In this document: in pieces, positions 41,927 through 49,800 of the stretch
How the letters are laid out: each line of letters begins with the position of its first letter
Position numbering within the stretch: position 1 is the stretch's first letter
Program-made: the position numbers and the translations under genes
Source: Marinitoga aeolica
GTDB taxonomy: Bacteria > Thermotogota > Thermotogae > Petrotogales > Petrotogaceae
NCBI RefSeq assembly: GCF_029910535.1
Contig: NZ_CP069362.1
Coordinates: 496,001 to 560,000 of the forward strand
Direction of reading: 5' to 3'
Length of the DNA stretch: 64,000 nucleotides
Notes under the pieces: generated by a model
Seen by the model: the letters and a program-made list of their open reading frames with translations, nothing else
Told to the model about the DNA's origin: nothing
Database searches by the model: none

Positions 41927-42058
41927 GTGAAAAAAATCATATTGTTAATATTAATAATGTTTTTGTTTTCTATAATTATTTTCAGTGATGAAAACAATGA
42001 AGATATTTATTCTACAGATTCAACCAATACTCAAATTCAAACTGAAGTTTCTGAATAA
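41927..42058 (+). CDS. 43-residue secreted peptide, candidate signalling propeptide
   Basis: A short gene with a strong ribosome binding site (GGAGGTG at 41914-41920) before a GTG start. The product begins MKK followed by 15 hydrophobic residues and a small-residue cleavage region (IIIFS), i.e. a Sec signal peptide. The remaining 23 residues are acidic and polar (DENNEDIYSTDS, then TNTQIQTEVSE), without cysteine. This architecture, a signal peptide and a short hydrophilic tail beside a TPR-like protein gene, is that of Phr-type propeptides, but the gene is divergent from its presumed receptor rather than downstream of it. Alternatives: a small envelope peptide or an immunity peptide. Confidence 0.6.
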   Translation: MKKIILLILIMFLFSIIIFSDENNEDIYSTDSTNTQIQTEVSE

Positions 42059-42236
42059 AAAACAGCTCTATGCTCAATTGTTTCATTAATATTATAACAT
42101 ATGACACTTTTGCAATACAATGTGGTTTATAAACTAAAATGAAAAATTTTTCAGATGACTATTAATATCCAGTACTAGGAAAACATAATTAGAATCTTCA
42201 TAAGGTTATAATGTCTGTTTTATTGGAAAGATTATT

Positions 42237-42267
42237 TTGAATGGCAATGGCATAGAAGAATTATAAT
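42237..42267 (+). promoter_or_regulatory. Possible promoter of the precursor peptide genes
   Basis: TTGAAT (42237-42242) and TATAAT (42262-42267) lie 70 bases before the first precursor gene; the spacing of 19 is longer than ideal. A second TATAAT is at 42207-42212. The 278-base gap between the secreted peptide gene and the first precursor holds no credible gene. Confidence 0.35.
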
Positions 42268-42300
42268 TGAGTTGCAAATTACATATTATTTCATTTTTGA

Positions 42301-42314
42301 TTCACCGAGGTGAA
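42301..42314. repeat. Palindrome TTCACC-GA-GGTGAA before the precursor genes
   Basis: TTCACCGAGGTGAA is a perfect 6-bp inverted repeat around GA, 23 bases before the first precursor start codon. Its last 11 bases (42304-42314) recur inverted as TTCACCTCGGT at 42693-42703 behind the second precursor gene. It may be an operator or an RNA element. Confidence 0.5.
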
Positions 42315-42336
42315 AAAAATCACAGGAGGGAAGAAA

Positions 42337-42492
42337 ATGAAAATAGTTAATGATGCAAAAAACGAAAGTTTAAAATGTTTCATTGTTTGTTCTGGTGCAT
42401 GCGTTGTAATATGTTCTTTGGATACAATAACTCCTTTGTTAGATGCAATGGGTGTGGCATCATATGCTAATGCGGAAAATGTATCCTTATAG
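42337..42492 (+). CDS. Four-cysteine RiPP precursor peptide 1 (sactipeptide-like)
   Basis: A 51-residue peptide from the ATG at 42337, chosen because AGGAGGG sits 6 bases before it; an upstream GTG at 42310 has none. A short leader (MKIVNDAKNESLK) precedes C14, C18, C22 and C26, spaced exactly C-x3-C-x3-C-x3-C. A hydrophobic tail follows with DTITPLLDAMGVASYANA. The layout of short leader, evenly spaced cysteines in the first half and hydrophobic/small residues as acceptors in the second half is that of thurincin H and subtilosin A, where radical SAM enzymes form cysteine sulfur to alpha-carbon bonds. The second precursor shares the cysteine pattern and the P-hydrophobic-hydrophobic-D-A segment. 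Confidence 0.8.
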   Translation: MKIVNDAKNESLKCFIVCSGACVVICSLDTITPLLDAMGVASYANAENVSL

Positions 42493-42503
42493 GAGTGAGT
42501 TTT

Positions 42504-42668
42504 ATGAAAATAATTAATAACAATAACAAAGAAGAAGGTTTAATATGTATTATTGGTTGTGGAATAATTTGTGGAGTTGGATGTCAAACTGATTCTCCTA
42601 TAATACCTATAATGGATGCTGCAGCTGGTATTTCTGGAACTATAACTGGTACTGGCGCTAAATTGTAA
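42504..42668 (+). CDS. Four-cysteine RiPP precursor peptide 2 (sactipeptide-like)
   Basis: A 54-residue peptide, 11 bases after precursor 1, with AGGAGTGA before the ATG. The leader MKIINNNNKEEGLI starts like that of precursor 1. C15, C19, C23 and C27 repeat the C-x3-C-x3-C-x3-C pattern in a very Gly/Ile-rich setting (CIIGCGIICGVGC). The tail QTDSPIIPIMDAAAGISG, then TITGTGAKL, recalls the VDGPIP...IAGATGLFG end of subtilosin A. It is paralogous to precursor 1 but diverged outside the cysteines, so the two may act as a pair like two-component bacteriocins. Confidence 0.8.
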   Translation: MKIINNNNKEEGLICIIGCGIICGVGCQTDSPIIPIMDAAAGISGTITGTGAKL

Positions 42669-42692
42669 TTGAAATTATTAGTTTTTTTAAAA

Positions 42693-42703
42693 TTCACCTC
42701 GGT
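42693..42703. repeat. Inverted copy of the pre-precursor palindrome
   Basis: TTCACCTCGGT, followed by seven T, is the exact reverse complement of 42304-42314 and sits 25 bases after the second precursor stop. The two copies enclose both precursor genes. An RNA spanning both could pair its ends just before a T run. Confidence 0.5.
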
Positions 42704-42766
42704 TTTTTTATTAAGTATTATAAATTTAAAATAATTATATAAAATATGCATTTGAGAGGTGGGAAT

Positions 42767-44159
42767 ATGAAGGGATTTATTTTTAAAACAAAAAAAGGAA
42801 ATTCTTATTTTTATTCTGATATTACAGGAGAAGTTATATTCATACAATCTAAAGAAGATATTAAAAACTTTTATAACAAACATCAAAAAATGTATACTTA
42901 TGATGATAAAATGGTTAATATTACAAATATTGAAAATGATCTAAAAAAAAGAGGAAGTAAAGAATTATTTTTTATTGTTACCGAAGATTGCAATCTTAGA
43001 TGTAAATATTGCGCTTATTCAGGAGAATATTCTAATATGAGAACACATAATAATGTTCATATGGATTATGATATAGCCAAAAAAGCTATTGATAAATACT
43101 TCTCAGATATTTCACAAACCCAAAAGGAAAATCCATATTTTATTCCAGCTATTGGATTTTATGGTGGAGAACCTTTACTTAATTTTGATTTAATAAAAAA
43201 GATAATAGAATATATAAAAAATAAAAAATACAAATGTCATTTTACTATCACAACGAATGGAACTATATTAAATGATGAAATAATAAAATTTCTTGTTAAA
43301 AATGAAATTTCTCTTGCTCTTAGTCTTAATGGCTCTAAAAAAGAGCATGATAGATTACGAGTATTTTCAAATGAAAAGGGTACATTTGAAATTGTGTATA
43401 ATAATATATTAAAAATAAAAGAGAAATATCCTCATTATTATAAAAAATATTGTTCTATAATTGCGTGTTATGATTATGGAACAAATTTATTAAAAATGAA
43501 AAATTTTTTTGATAGGAGTAATTTATCAGAAAGACTAATCAGACTTAATATGATAGGAAACTCTTATACTAATTGGTATAATCAATATTCAGAAGAAGAA
43601 AAGGAAAAGTTTTTTTCTCAAATGAACGAACTAAAAAATTTATATTTCCAGAAAATTAAAAAAAAATGAGAATGATAAATTTTTATCTTTATTATTTGGA
43701 TTATCATATTTTACTATACTTAATAGAAATATAAAAATAAATTTATATGAAAGCAGACCTTCATTTCTTCCATTTACAGGAACATGTATACCAGGAGAAA
43801 AAATAGCGGTATCTCCCTCGGGAGACTTGCATTGTTGTGAGAAAATCAACTATAATTTTCCTATTGGTACAGTTGAAACCTGGTTGAATTATTCAAAAAT
43901 AGAGAAAATAATAAAAAAATACAATCAAAAATTAAAGTCAGAATGCTTAACCTGTTCTGTGTCAAGATTGTGCCCACTTTGTTTCGCTTTATTAGCGGGG
44001 AATGGGGAATTCGAAAAAGATCCTTCAAATATTTGTGAAAATATCAAAAAAGGCATAAAAAAATCTTTTGAAGAAAACTGGGATTTACTTGAGGAAAGAA
44101 TTAATATATTTGATTTAATCAAGTATTCTAAATATAAACAATGTGGGGTGTTTTTATGA
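42767..44159 (+). CDS. AlbA-like radical SAM/SPASM sactisynthase, frame broken at an A9 run
   Basis: From the ATG at 42767 (GAGAGGTGGGA upstream) the first 300 residues hold a short N-terminal domain that may bind the leader, the radical SAM cluster motif C75-x3-C79-x2-C82 (CNLRCKYC), GGEP at 133-136 and the TIM-barrel strands. The frame stops at TGA 43667-43669 after nine A (43658-43666). Skipping one A continues a perfectly coding frame through to 44159: TCIPGEKIAVSPSGDLHCCEK, then C-x2-C and CPLC, a complete SPASM domain for two extra iron-sulfur clusters. The joined protein has about 463 residues, close to AlbA (448). The split may be real decay, a sequencing slip in the homopolymer, or transcriptional slippage that makes both forms. 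Confidence 0.8.
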
Positions 44160-45376
44160 AAAATAAATATTTTAAATTAAACAAAGATTATATTTTAGTG
44201 ACCGGGGAAAAAAATAAAAGTTTAATTTATGATTTAAAAAATGGAAATATGATAGAATTAGAAAAAGAATGGACAGACATTTTAATCCAATTAGAGAATG
44301 GAAGTAAAATAGAGGATGTAAAATCAATTAATAAATATGACGTAATAGAAAAAATAAAAAATGAAAAAATGGGGGAATTTTATGATAATTTTATATATGA
44401 AAAAAAAACTCGTAAAGGGATGATTCTTCCTCTTGAAGGTATGCAAAAACTCCCCCCAATAATTCATAAATGTTATATTCAAATACCTACAAGTTGTAGT
44501 TTGAATTGCAAATTTTGTTTTTTACTGAAAAGTTATCCATGTTTAGTATGTGCTAAAAATTCAAATGTAAATTCTATAGATTTAAAAGTATACAAAACAT
44601 TTTTGAATAATTTATTGAATTTAAATGTTCATAACATAATATTTTATGGTGGAAACGTCCTTTCTTATACAAATATAGAAAACTTATTAAAAATATGTTT
44701 GAATAGTAAAAAAAGGCCAGAAATATGGTTTTTACTCCATTGGAGACATATTAGAAATAATAAAATGTTAGAAAAAGAAATATACAAAAAAACAAATTTC
44801 TATGTTACATTTTCTGCAAATGATGTTTTTAATATTAATAACGGAAAAAATTTTTCTTTATTTATAGAAACATTAGATTATATGAAAAAATACATAAAAC
44901 ATTTTGAATTAACCTTTGTACAGGATACTAAAGAAATATCTGAATTTAAAATTAAAAGTATGCTTGATTTTATAATAAATACATATAAAACAAAAATATA
45001 TATTTCAGAACTTTTAGATGAAAATAACAAAAGTTTTACGAATCATTCATTTATGCGAGTATCGCCTGAAATTTTTTGGAATAATTATTATTACCATCCG
45101 TGTTTGAATGGAACCATAACATTGAATGCAGAAGGAAAAATATTACCCTGTCCTTCAATGGAAAATGAAATAATCGGGGATGTTGCAGAAAACAAAAATG
45201 CTCTTAAAGAAGTATTTTTAGATAATAAAATAGATAAATATTGGAAACTAAATCTTGGGAAAATAGAACAATGTAAAGAATGTATATATAGATTTGGCTG
45301 TTTTGAATGCAGAGCAATAGAAGTAAAAATAAGTCAGGAATTGAATGGAAAATCATTATGTAAAAGAGGTGATTGA
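44156..45376 (+). CDS. Second radical SAM/SPASM peptide maturase
   Basis: About 406 residues from the ATG at 44156, which overlaps the preceding stop (ATGA) and follows GGGGTG. Residues 1-85 resemble a PqqD-like leader-binding domain (KYFKLNKDYILVTGE, SLIYDLKNGNMIEL, ILIQLENGSKIEDV). The radical SAM motif is C114-x3-C118-x2-C121 (CSLNCKFCF), followed by an extra C129-x2-C132 pair. The C-terminal SPASM-like region has GTITLNAEGKILPCPS, CKECIYRFGCFEC and a final C. It differs strongly from the first enzyme, so it probably makes a different modification or serves the other precursor. Confidence 0.85.
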   Translation: MKNKYFKLNKDYILVTGEKNKSLIYDLKNGNMIELEKEWTDILIQLENGSKIEDVKSINKYDVIEKIKNEKMGEFYDNFIYEKKTRKGMILPLEGMQKLPPIIHKCYIQIPTSCSLNCKFCFLLKSYPCLVCAKNSNVNSIDLKVYKTFLNNLLNLNVHNIIFYGGNVLSYTNIENLLKICLNSKKRPEIWFLLHWRHIRNNKMLEKEIYKKTNFYVTFSANDVFNINNGKNFSLFIETLDYMKKYIKHFELTFVQDTKEISEFKIKSMLDFIINTYKTKIYISELLDENNKSFTNHSFMRVSPEIFWNNYYYHPCLNGTITLNAEGKILPCPSMENEIIGDVAENKNALKEVFLDNKIDKYWKLNLGKIEQCKECIYRFGCFECRAIEVKISQELNGKSLCKRGD

Positions 45377-45377
45377 A

Positions 45378-45548
45378 ATGGAGTTATATTCAATTATCAT
45401 AATATTGACAGTTTCAGTAATATATTATACAGTCAGAATAAAAATGGAATATAAAGAAGGGACATTAAAATATTATTTAAAAAGTCAATTAAGACATTTT
45501 ATAGTCATTGCAATTATATTAACATTATTCTGGATAATACTAAAATAA
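45378..45548 (+). CDS. Small two-helix membrane protein at the AlbB position
   Basis: A 56-residue protein from the ATG at 45378 (AGAGGTGATT upstream), starting one base after the second radical SAM gene. Two hydrophobic segments, residues 2-17 and 36-54, flank a charged loop (RIKMEYKEGTLKYYLKSQLR), so both ends face the same side. In the subtilosin operon a membrane protein of 53 residues (AlbB), linked to immunity, lies between the radical SAM gene and the ABC ATPase gene, exactly as here. Homology cannot be shown by eye; the position and size suggest an immunity role. Confidence 0.65.
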   Translation: MELYSIIIILTVSVIYYTVRIKMEYKEGTLKYYLKSQLRHFIVIAIILTLFWIILK

Positions 45549-45563
45549 GAGGAGAGGATATAT

Positions 45564-46475
45564 ATGGAAATAATAAAATTTAAAGGAGTAAAAAAGCGAT
45601 ATTATAATGGGACTGAAGCAATAAAAGGGGTGGATTTTTCAGTAAGAAGAGGAGAAATAATAGGAATAATAGGCCCAAATGGTGCTGGAAAAACCACATT
45701 AATAAAATTAATACTGGGATTATTAAAACCAACAGGAGGTGAAATAGAAATCTTTGGAAAAAACATAAAAAACATAAAAAAATCAGAAAAGAATAAAATA
45801 GGTATGGTGCTCGATACACCAGGATTATATGATGATTTAACAATAGAAGAAAATATAAGATTCTGGCAAAAAGTATATAAGAAGAACAATAATGAAATCT
45901 GGGATTTAATTGATAGATGGAAATTAACAGAAAAGAAAAAAACATTGGTAAAAAAGCTTTCAGCAGGAATGAGGCAAAAGATCGCAATATTAAATTCATT
46001 ATCGCATGATCCTGAATTAGTAATAATGGATGAACCTACATCAAACCTCGATCCTGAAGCCAGAAGAGATATAGTGGATTTTTTAAAAGGTTTTAAAGGA
46101 ACTGACAAATCATTGATAATAACATCACATGATTTATTTGATATAGAAAGAATATGTACGAGAATAATATTTCTCAGGAAAGGAAAAATTATAGTTGATG
46201 GAACATTAAAAGAAATGAAAAAAGCATTAAAAATAGAAGATAAAGTAAAAATTATAGTTAGTCAAAAAATACCTGAAAAAATAATAAGAGAAAACAACAT
46301 AAATATATCTGATGAAAAAACAACAATTATACCAGAAGAAAAGGTTGATGAAATATTGGAAATATTCCGAAAAGAAGGAATTGATGTAAAAAGAATAGAA
46401 GACGAAAAAACAACACTTGAAGATATGTATATCTCAATTGTCAGGGAGGATGAAGAAAATGTGGGCTATAATTGA
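45564..46475 (+). CDS. ABC transporter ATPase, AlbC/BcrA-like
   Basis: A 303-residue ATPase with Walker A GPNGAGKTTLIK, signature LSAGMRQKI, Walker B LVIMDEPTS and the switch His in IITSHD. A C-terminal extension of about 90 residues follows, as in drug and peptide exporters of the BcrA/CcmA group. It sits 15 bases behind the small membrane protein and overlaps its permease by 17 bases. In RiPP loci such pairs export the product or give self-immunity. Isoleucine is almost always ATA here, unlike in the housekeeping genes of the window. Confidence 0.9.
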   Translation: MEIIKFKGVKKRYYNGTEAIKGVDFSVRRGEIIGIIGPNGAGKTTLIKLILGLLKPTGGEIEIFGKNIKNIKKSEKNKIGMVLDTPGLYDDLTIEENIRFWQKVYKKNNNEIWDLIDRWKLTEKKKTLVKKLSAGMRQKIAILNSLSHDPELVIMDEPTSNLDPEARRDIVDFLKGFKGTDKSLIITSHDLFDIERICTRIIFLRKGKIIVDGTLKEMKKALKIEDKVKIIVSQKIPEKIIRENNINISDEKTTIIPEEKVDEILEIFRKEGIDVKRIEDEKTTLEDMYISIVREDEENVGYN

Positions 46476-47097
46476 AAAAGAATTAAAGACTTTCTTTCGT
46501 AAAAAGAAAGAAAGAAATTTATTCATAATAGTAACAATAATATGGACAATAACAATGCACATAGGAGAGAAACATATATACAATCCATATTTTACTGTAG
46601 GCGTATTAGTTTCTTTTTTTATTCCATATATCTATGGATGGATAGCTTTTAATGAAGAAAAAAAGAATAAGAATCTTTTATATTTATTATCTTCGCCACT
46701 TGATATAAAAGAGATATTTGCTGGTAAAATCATAGCTTTATTTATATTCACAATAGGTATAGAAATTTTGACTATAACAATAGGAATGATAATAAATCCA
46801 TTTGCGGGAGGAATATATCCAACAGTTTCTGATCTAATTACATTAATTCTTACAATACCTATAGGAATGACAATAATAAGTGCAATATTAGGAATTAGTC
46901 TTATGATTTTAGATAATCCATTTATAATAAAAATAGTGCTATTTTTATTAATTTATTTTTTTGCATTTAAGAGTGAAAAAATAAAGAATATATTTATAAT
47001 ATCAGAATTGTACTACATATTATTTGGAATATTGCTGATAATAGGAATAATATATCTGACACCATTTCTTCTTAATAAGGAGAAAATATATGAATGA
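46459..47097 (+). CDS. ABC-2 type permease, partner of the ATPase
   Basis: About 212 residues from the ATG at 46459 (GGGAGG 9 bases upstream), with six hydrophobic segments between residues 20 and 205, e.g. LFIIVTIIWTITMHIG, VGVLVSFFIPYIYGWIAF and IIFTIGIEILTITIGMII-type stretches. It starts inside the ATPase gene. It corresponds in position to AlbD of the subtilosin operon. Probable function: the membrane half of the immunity/export ABC transporter. Confidence 0.82.
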   Translation: MWAIIEKELKTFFRKKKERNLFIIVTIIWTITMHIGEKHIYNPYFTVGVLVSFFIPYIYGWIAFNEEKKNKNLLYLLSSPLDIKEIFAGKIIALFIFTIGIEILTITIGMIINPFAGGIYPTVSDLITLILTIPIGMTIISAILGISLMILDNPFIIKIVLFLLIYFFAFKSEKIKNIFIISELYYILFGILLIIGIIYLTPFLLNKEKIYE

Positions 47098-48273
47098 GAA
47101 CCTATTAATCTGGAGGTAGTGAAATGGGAAACATAGGATTTCTCTATAAATACACTAAAGGGCATAGAGGAAGATTGATGACATCGACGATAATGATAAT
47201 AATATTATCGTATGTATCAATAATGCCAGCAAAATACTACAAAGAAGCAATGGATAACGGGATATTGGCAAGTGATTATGAATATTTAAAAAAGGTTTGT
47301 ATAACATTAATAGGGATTTATGTATTAAAAAGTATATTGAACTATATAACCTCAAAAATATTTATAATCAGCAGTCAGAGTATAATATTTGAAATAAAAA
47401 AGGATCTATTAAAAAGGGTATTAAAATTACCAATGACCTTTTTTGAAGGAAAAGAAACGGGATATATAATGGCAAGAGTTGGAGAGACAGATAAATTACA
47501 GATACTATTTTCACAACAAACATTTAAAATATTGATAAGCATAATAGAATTTATAATAGTGTTATATATATTGATGAAATATAATGTAAAACTGACATTA
47601 ATTGCACTGGCAATAATGCCGTTGTATTATATAGTAACAAGTAAATTTACGGGAAATATATCAAAGATTTCAATGGAATTAATGGAAAAAGGCGCAAAAA
47701 TGAGTGGAAAATTAGAGGAAAGTATAAGCGGAATAGAAGAAGTTAAAAATCTAAATATAGAAGAAAAAGAAACCAAAAAAAATATTGATTATAACAAAGA
47801 ATTTGTAAAAACCGCGATAAAACAGGGGATATTATACTCAATAGGAATGGAATTATTAACGTTAATAAGTGCAATAGCAGGAATAATAGTATTATTTATG
47901 CAGGAAAAGATATAATCTTTTCAGGATTTACAATAGGTGGATATATAGCATTTGCAAACTATATAGGAAAATTATATGCACCTGTAATACAGCTGGGAAC
48001 AACAACATTAACAATACAACCAGCATTGAATTCATTAAAAAGAGTAAAAGAAATAATGGAAGAACTAACAGAAGAGGAAAGAAATATAAAAGGGGAGGAA
48101 TTGACAGAAGAGATAAAAGAGATAAAAATGGAAAATATAGAATTTTCATATGATGGAAAAACGAAAGTATTAAAAGAGATAAATCTGGAAGTAAAAAAAG
48201 GAGGAAAAATAATTATAAAAGGACCAAATGGTTCTGGAAAAACAACGTTGATGAAGTTGTTATTGGGAATATA

Positions 48274-48278
48274 TGATG
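48274..48278. repeat. Target site duplication of the IS element, left copy
   Basis: TGATG directly before the left end of the element; the same five bases follow the right end at 49796-49800. Removing the element and one copy restores the exporter reading frame. Confidence 0.75.
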
Positions 48279-48318
48279 CGGCTTGCCCCCTGGATATTGG
48301 AGAATAAATAAGGAAAAC

Positions 48319-49314
48319 TCATTTTTTCACACAAACAATAAAATCATTAAATTTAATAGATTTAATTTCGTCTAAGTTAGAATCAATATCTTGATTAGAA
48401 AAAAGATTAAAAACAAAATCAGGAGTAAAATAATTTAAAGAACCGTGAGGCCTTAAATTATTGTAAAAATAAATGTATGAAATATAGTAATTATAAACAT
48501 CATCAATATGTTCAAATTCAATAGATTCAACAAATTCACGTTGAACACTAGAATGAAAAGATTCAATATAAGCTTGAGAATTAGGATTATTTTTGTAACC
48601 AAATTCATGAATAATATTTAATTCATCCATAAAAGCAGCAGTAATTTTAGCTTTAAATTGTGGTCCATTATCTGTCCTAATAATGAGATTATCAGGAGTA
48701 GCACCTCTAAAATTAATAGCTTTTCTTAAAGTTGAAATAAAATCTTTAGCTTTAATAGAATTACCAATATAAACACCAACAACAGCCCTATCAAAACTAT
48801 CGATTATAGTAAGTATTGCGATATAACCATCATATTTAGTGGGGATAAATTTAATATCTGATTCCCAGTATTGATTAGGTCTGGTAATATCGTGATTTTT
48901 AGGTCTTCTTTTAGGATGTTTTGGATGATGACGATAATTTCTAATAAGATTTAATTCTTTTCTTAATCTATGAATCTTTTTGTGATTAATAATAATATTA
49001 TACTTGTGTCTAAAAATAGCAGCTAACTTCTTAGAACCAAGAGTTTTGTAAAAGAACTCAGGATTCAAAGGGTCATCAATAGATAACAAATCAACAAGCA
49101 ATTGTTTAATATAATCATCAGAAACTTTTTTACCGTCAGCAGTATAGGAATGACCTTTAAAATAAGACTTTCTGGTTCTTTTAACAACAAAAAACAACCT
49201 GGTATTATAATAAAAAGAACTGGAACTAATGTTATAACGATTGAGTAAAAAAGAAGTAGAAACACCAAAATCTCTATATTTAAAAACAATCAAAAGATTA
49301 CCAATAAAAGTCAC
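48319..49314 (-). CDS. IS3-family transposase OrfB (DDE integrase domain)
   Basis: A 331-residue catalytic part. The DDE triad is D153 (WESDIKF), D215 (RTDNGPQF) and E251 (YIESFHSS), with 35 residues between the last two, as expected for IS3. The LRPHGSLNYFTPDFVF end is typical. The start GTG overlaps the OrfA stop (GTGA). Reading back by one base at an A9 run in OrfA would join both into an OrfAB transposase. Confidence 0.93.
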   Translation of the reverse strand: MTFIGNLLIVFKYRDFGVSTSFLLNRYNISSSSFYYNTRLFFVVKRTRKSYFKGHSYTADGKKVSDDYIKQLLVDLLSIDDPLNPEFFYKTLGSKKLAAIFRHKYNIIINHKKIHRLRKELNLIRNYRHHPKHPKRRPKNHDITRPNQYWESDIKFIPTKYDGYIAILTIIDSFDRAVVGVYIGNSIKAKDFISTLRKAINFRGATPDNLIIRTDNGPQFKAKITAAFMDELNIIHEFGYKNNPNSQAYIESFHSSVQREFVESIEFEHIDDVYNYYISYIYFYNNLRPHGSLNYFTPDFVFNLFSNQDIDSNLDEIKSIKFNDFIVCVKK

Positions 49315-49715
49315 TTTTTCCAGTTGTGTTTTTTTTTCAAAAAGTTAATCTCATCTTCTTGCATTTTAATAAGCAACTCTTTTTCAATAAGAAGACGTTC
49401 ATAATATTCAATTTTTTTCTTTAAAGAATTAGTATCATTGGAATTATTATCAGGTTTAACAATACCAGCAGACTCATAAATAAAAGGAGGAACCTTAGAA
49501 ATATCAGAAATAATGGACTTAGGCCTTCCTTTCTTAGAATTGAAGATATTGTCATCATAACCAGAATCTTCATATTTTTTAACCCATTTATGTAAAGTAT
49601 GAGGGGAAGGAATACCATTCTTACTAGCAATATCGGATAAAGACTTATCAGAATTAAGATATTCTTTAACAACTTGAAGTTTGAAATCAGGAGAATACTT
49701 ATTTCTATTTTTCAT
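49311..49715 (-). CDS. IS3-family OrfA (helix-turn-helix and leucine-zipper part)
   Basis: About 134 residues from the ATG at 49715 (GGGGTG upstream). It has the DNA-binding motif YSPDFKLQVVKEYL, SLSDIASKNGIPSPHTLHKWVKKY, and a C-terminal coiled coil (YYERLLIEKELLIKMQEDE) for oligomerisation. A run of nine A (49329-49337 on this strand) near the end is a likely site for -1 frameshifting into OrfB. Confidence 0.9.
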   Translation of the reverse strand: MKNRNKYSPDFKLQVVKEYLNSDKSLSDIASKNGIPSPHTLHKWVKKYEDSGYDDNIFNSKKGRPKSIISDISKVPPFIYESAGIVKPDNNSNDTNSLKKKIEYYERLLIEKELLIKMQEDEINFLKKKHNWKK

Positions 49716-49795
49716 ACCAAACACCCCTTTCATTCCTTTAGTTTAATGATATCATTTTCTTATTTTTTCTCCAAATATTCCATGGGGTGATTACG

Positions 49796-49800
49796 TGATG
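49796..49800. repeat. Target site duplication of the IS element, right copy
   Basis: TGATG directly behind the right end of the element, matching 48274-48278. Confidence 0.75.

Larger units (their letters stand above)
48279..49795 (-). mobile_element. IS3-family insertion sequence, 1517 bp
   Basis: The element is bounded by 5-bp target copies (TGATG). Its ends are imperfect inverted repeats of about 30 bp: the left end reads CGGCTTGCCCCCTGGATATT, the reverse complement of the right end CGTAATCACCCCATGGAATA, both continuing to TTGGAGAA. It carries two overlapping genes on the minus strand, a helix-turn-helix OrfA and a DDE OrfB, as in the IS3 family. Both are intact, so the element may be active. 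Confidence 0.88.

Noticed and set aside
42310-42336. Upstream GTG start for the first precursor peptide
   Set aside because: It would add nine residues but has no suitable ribosome binding site, while AGGAGGG is placed perfectly for the ATG at 42337; the second precursor also begins MKI-[VI]-N.
42337-42668. Class II (GG-leader) bacteriocins or metallothionein-like peptides
   Set aside because: There is no GG or GA processing site before the cysteines, no peptidase-type C39 exporter, and the peptides lack the charged, Cys-dense pattern of metallothioneins; the radical SAM/SPASM neighbours favour thioether chemistry.
42584-42886. 100-codon frame on the minus strand across the precursor and maturase starts
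   Set aside because: No ribosome binding site, and it is antisense to two better supported genes; codon pattern is that of a shadow frame.
45580-46108. Two long minus-strand frames opposite the ABC ATPase gene
   Set aside because: Both are mirror frames of an A-rich coding strand, rich in Leu and Ser, with no start signals.
48026-48307. Separate small ABC ATPase gene
   Set aside because: It is the middle part of the disrupted exporter: the frame starts before its first ATG, and its last ten residues are read from the IS end.
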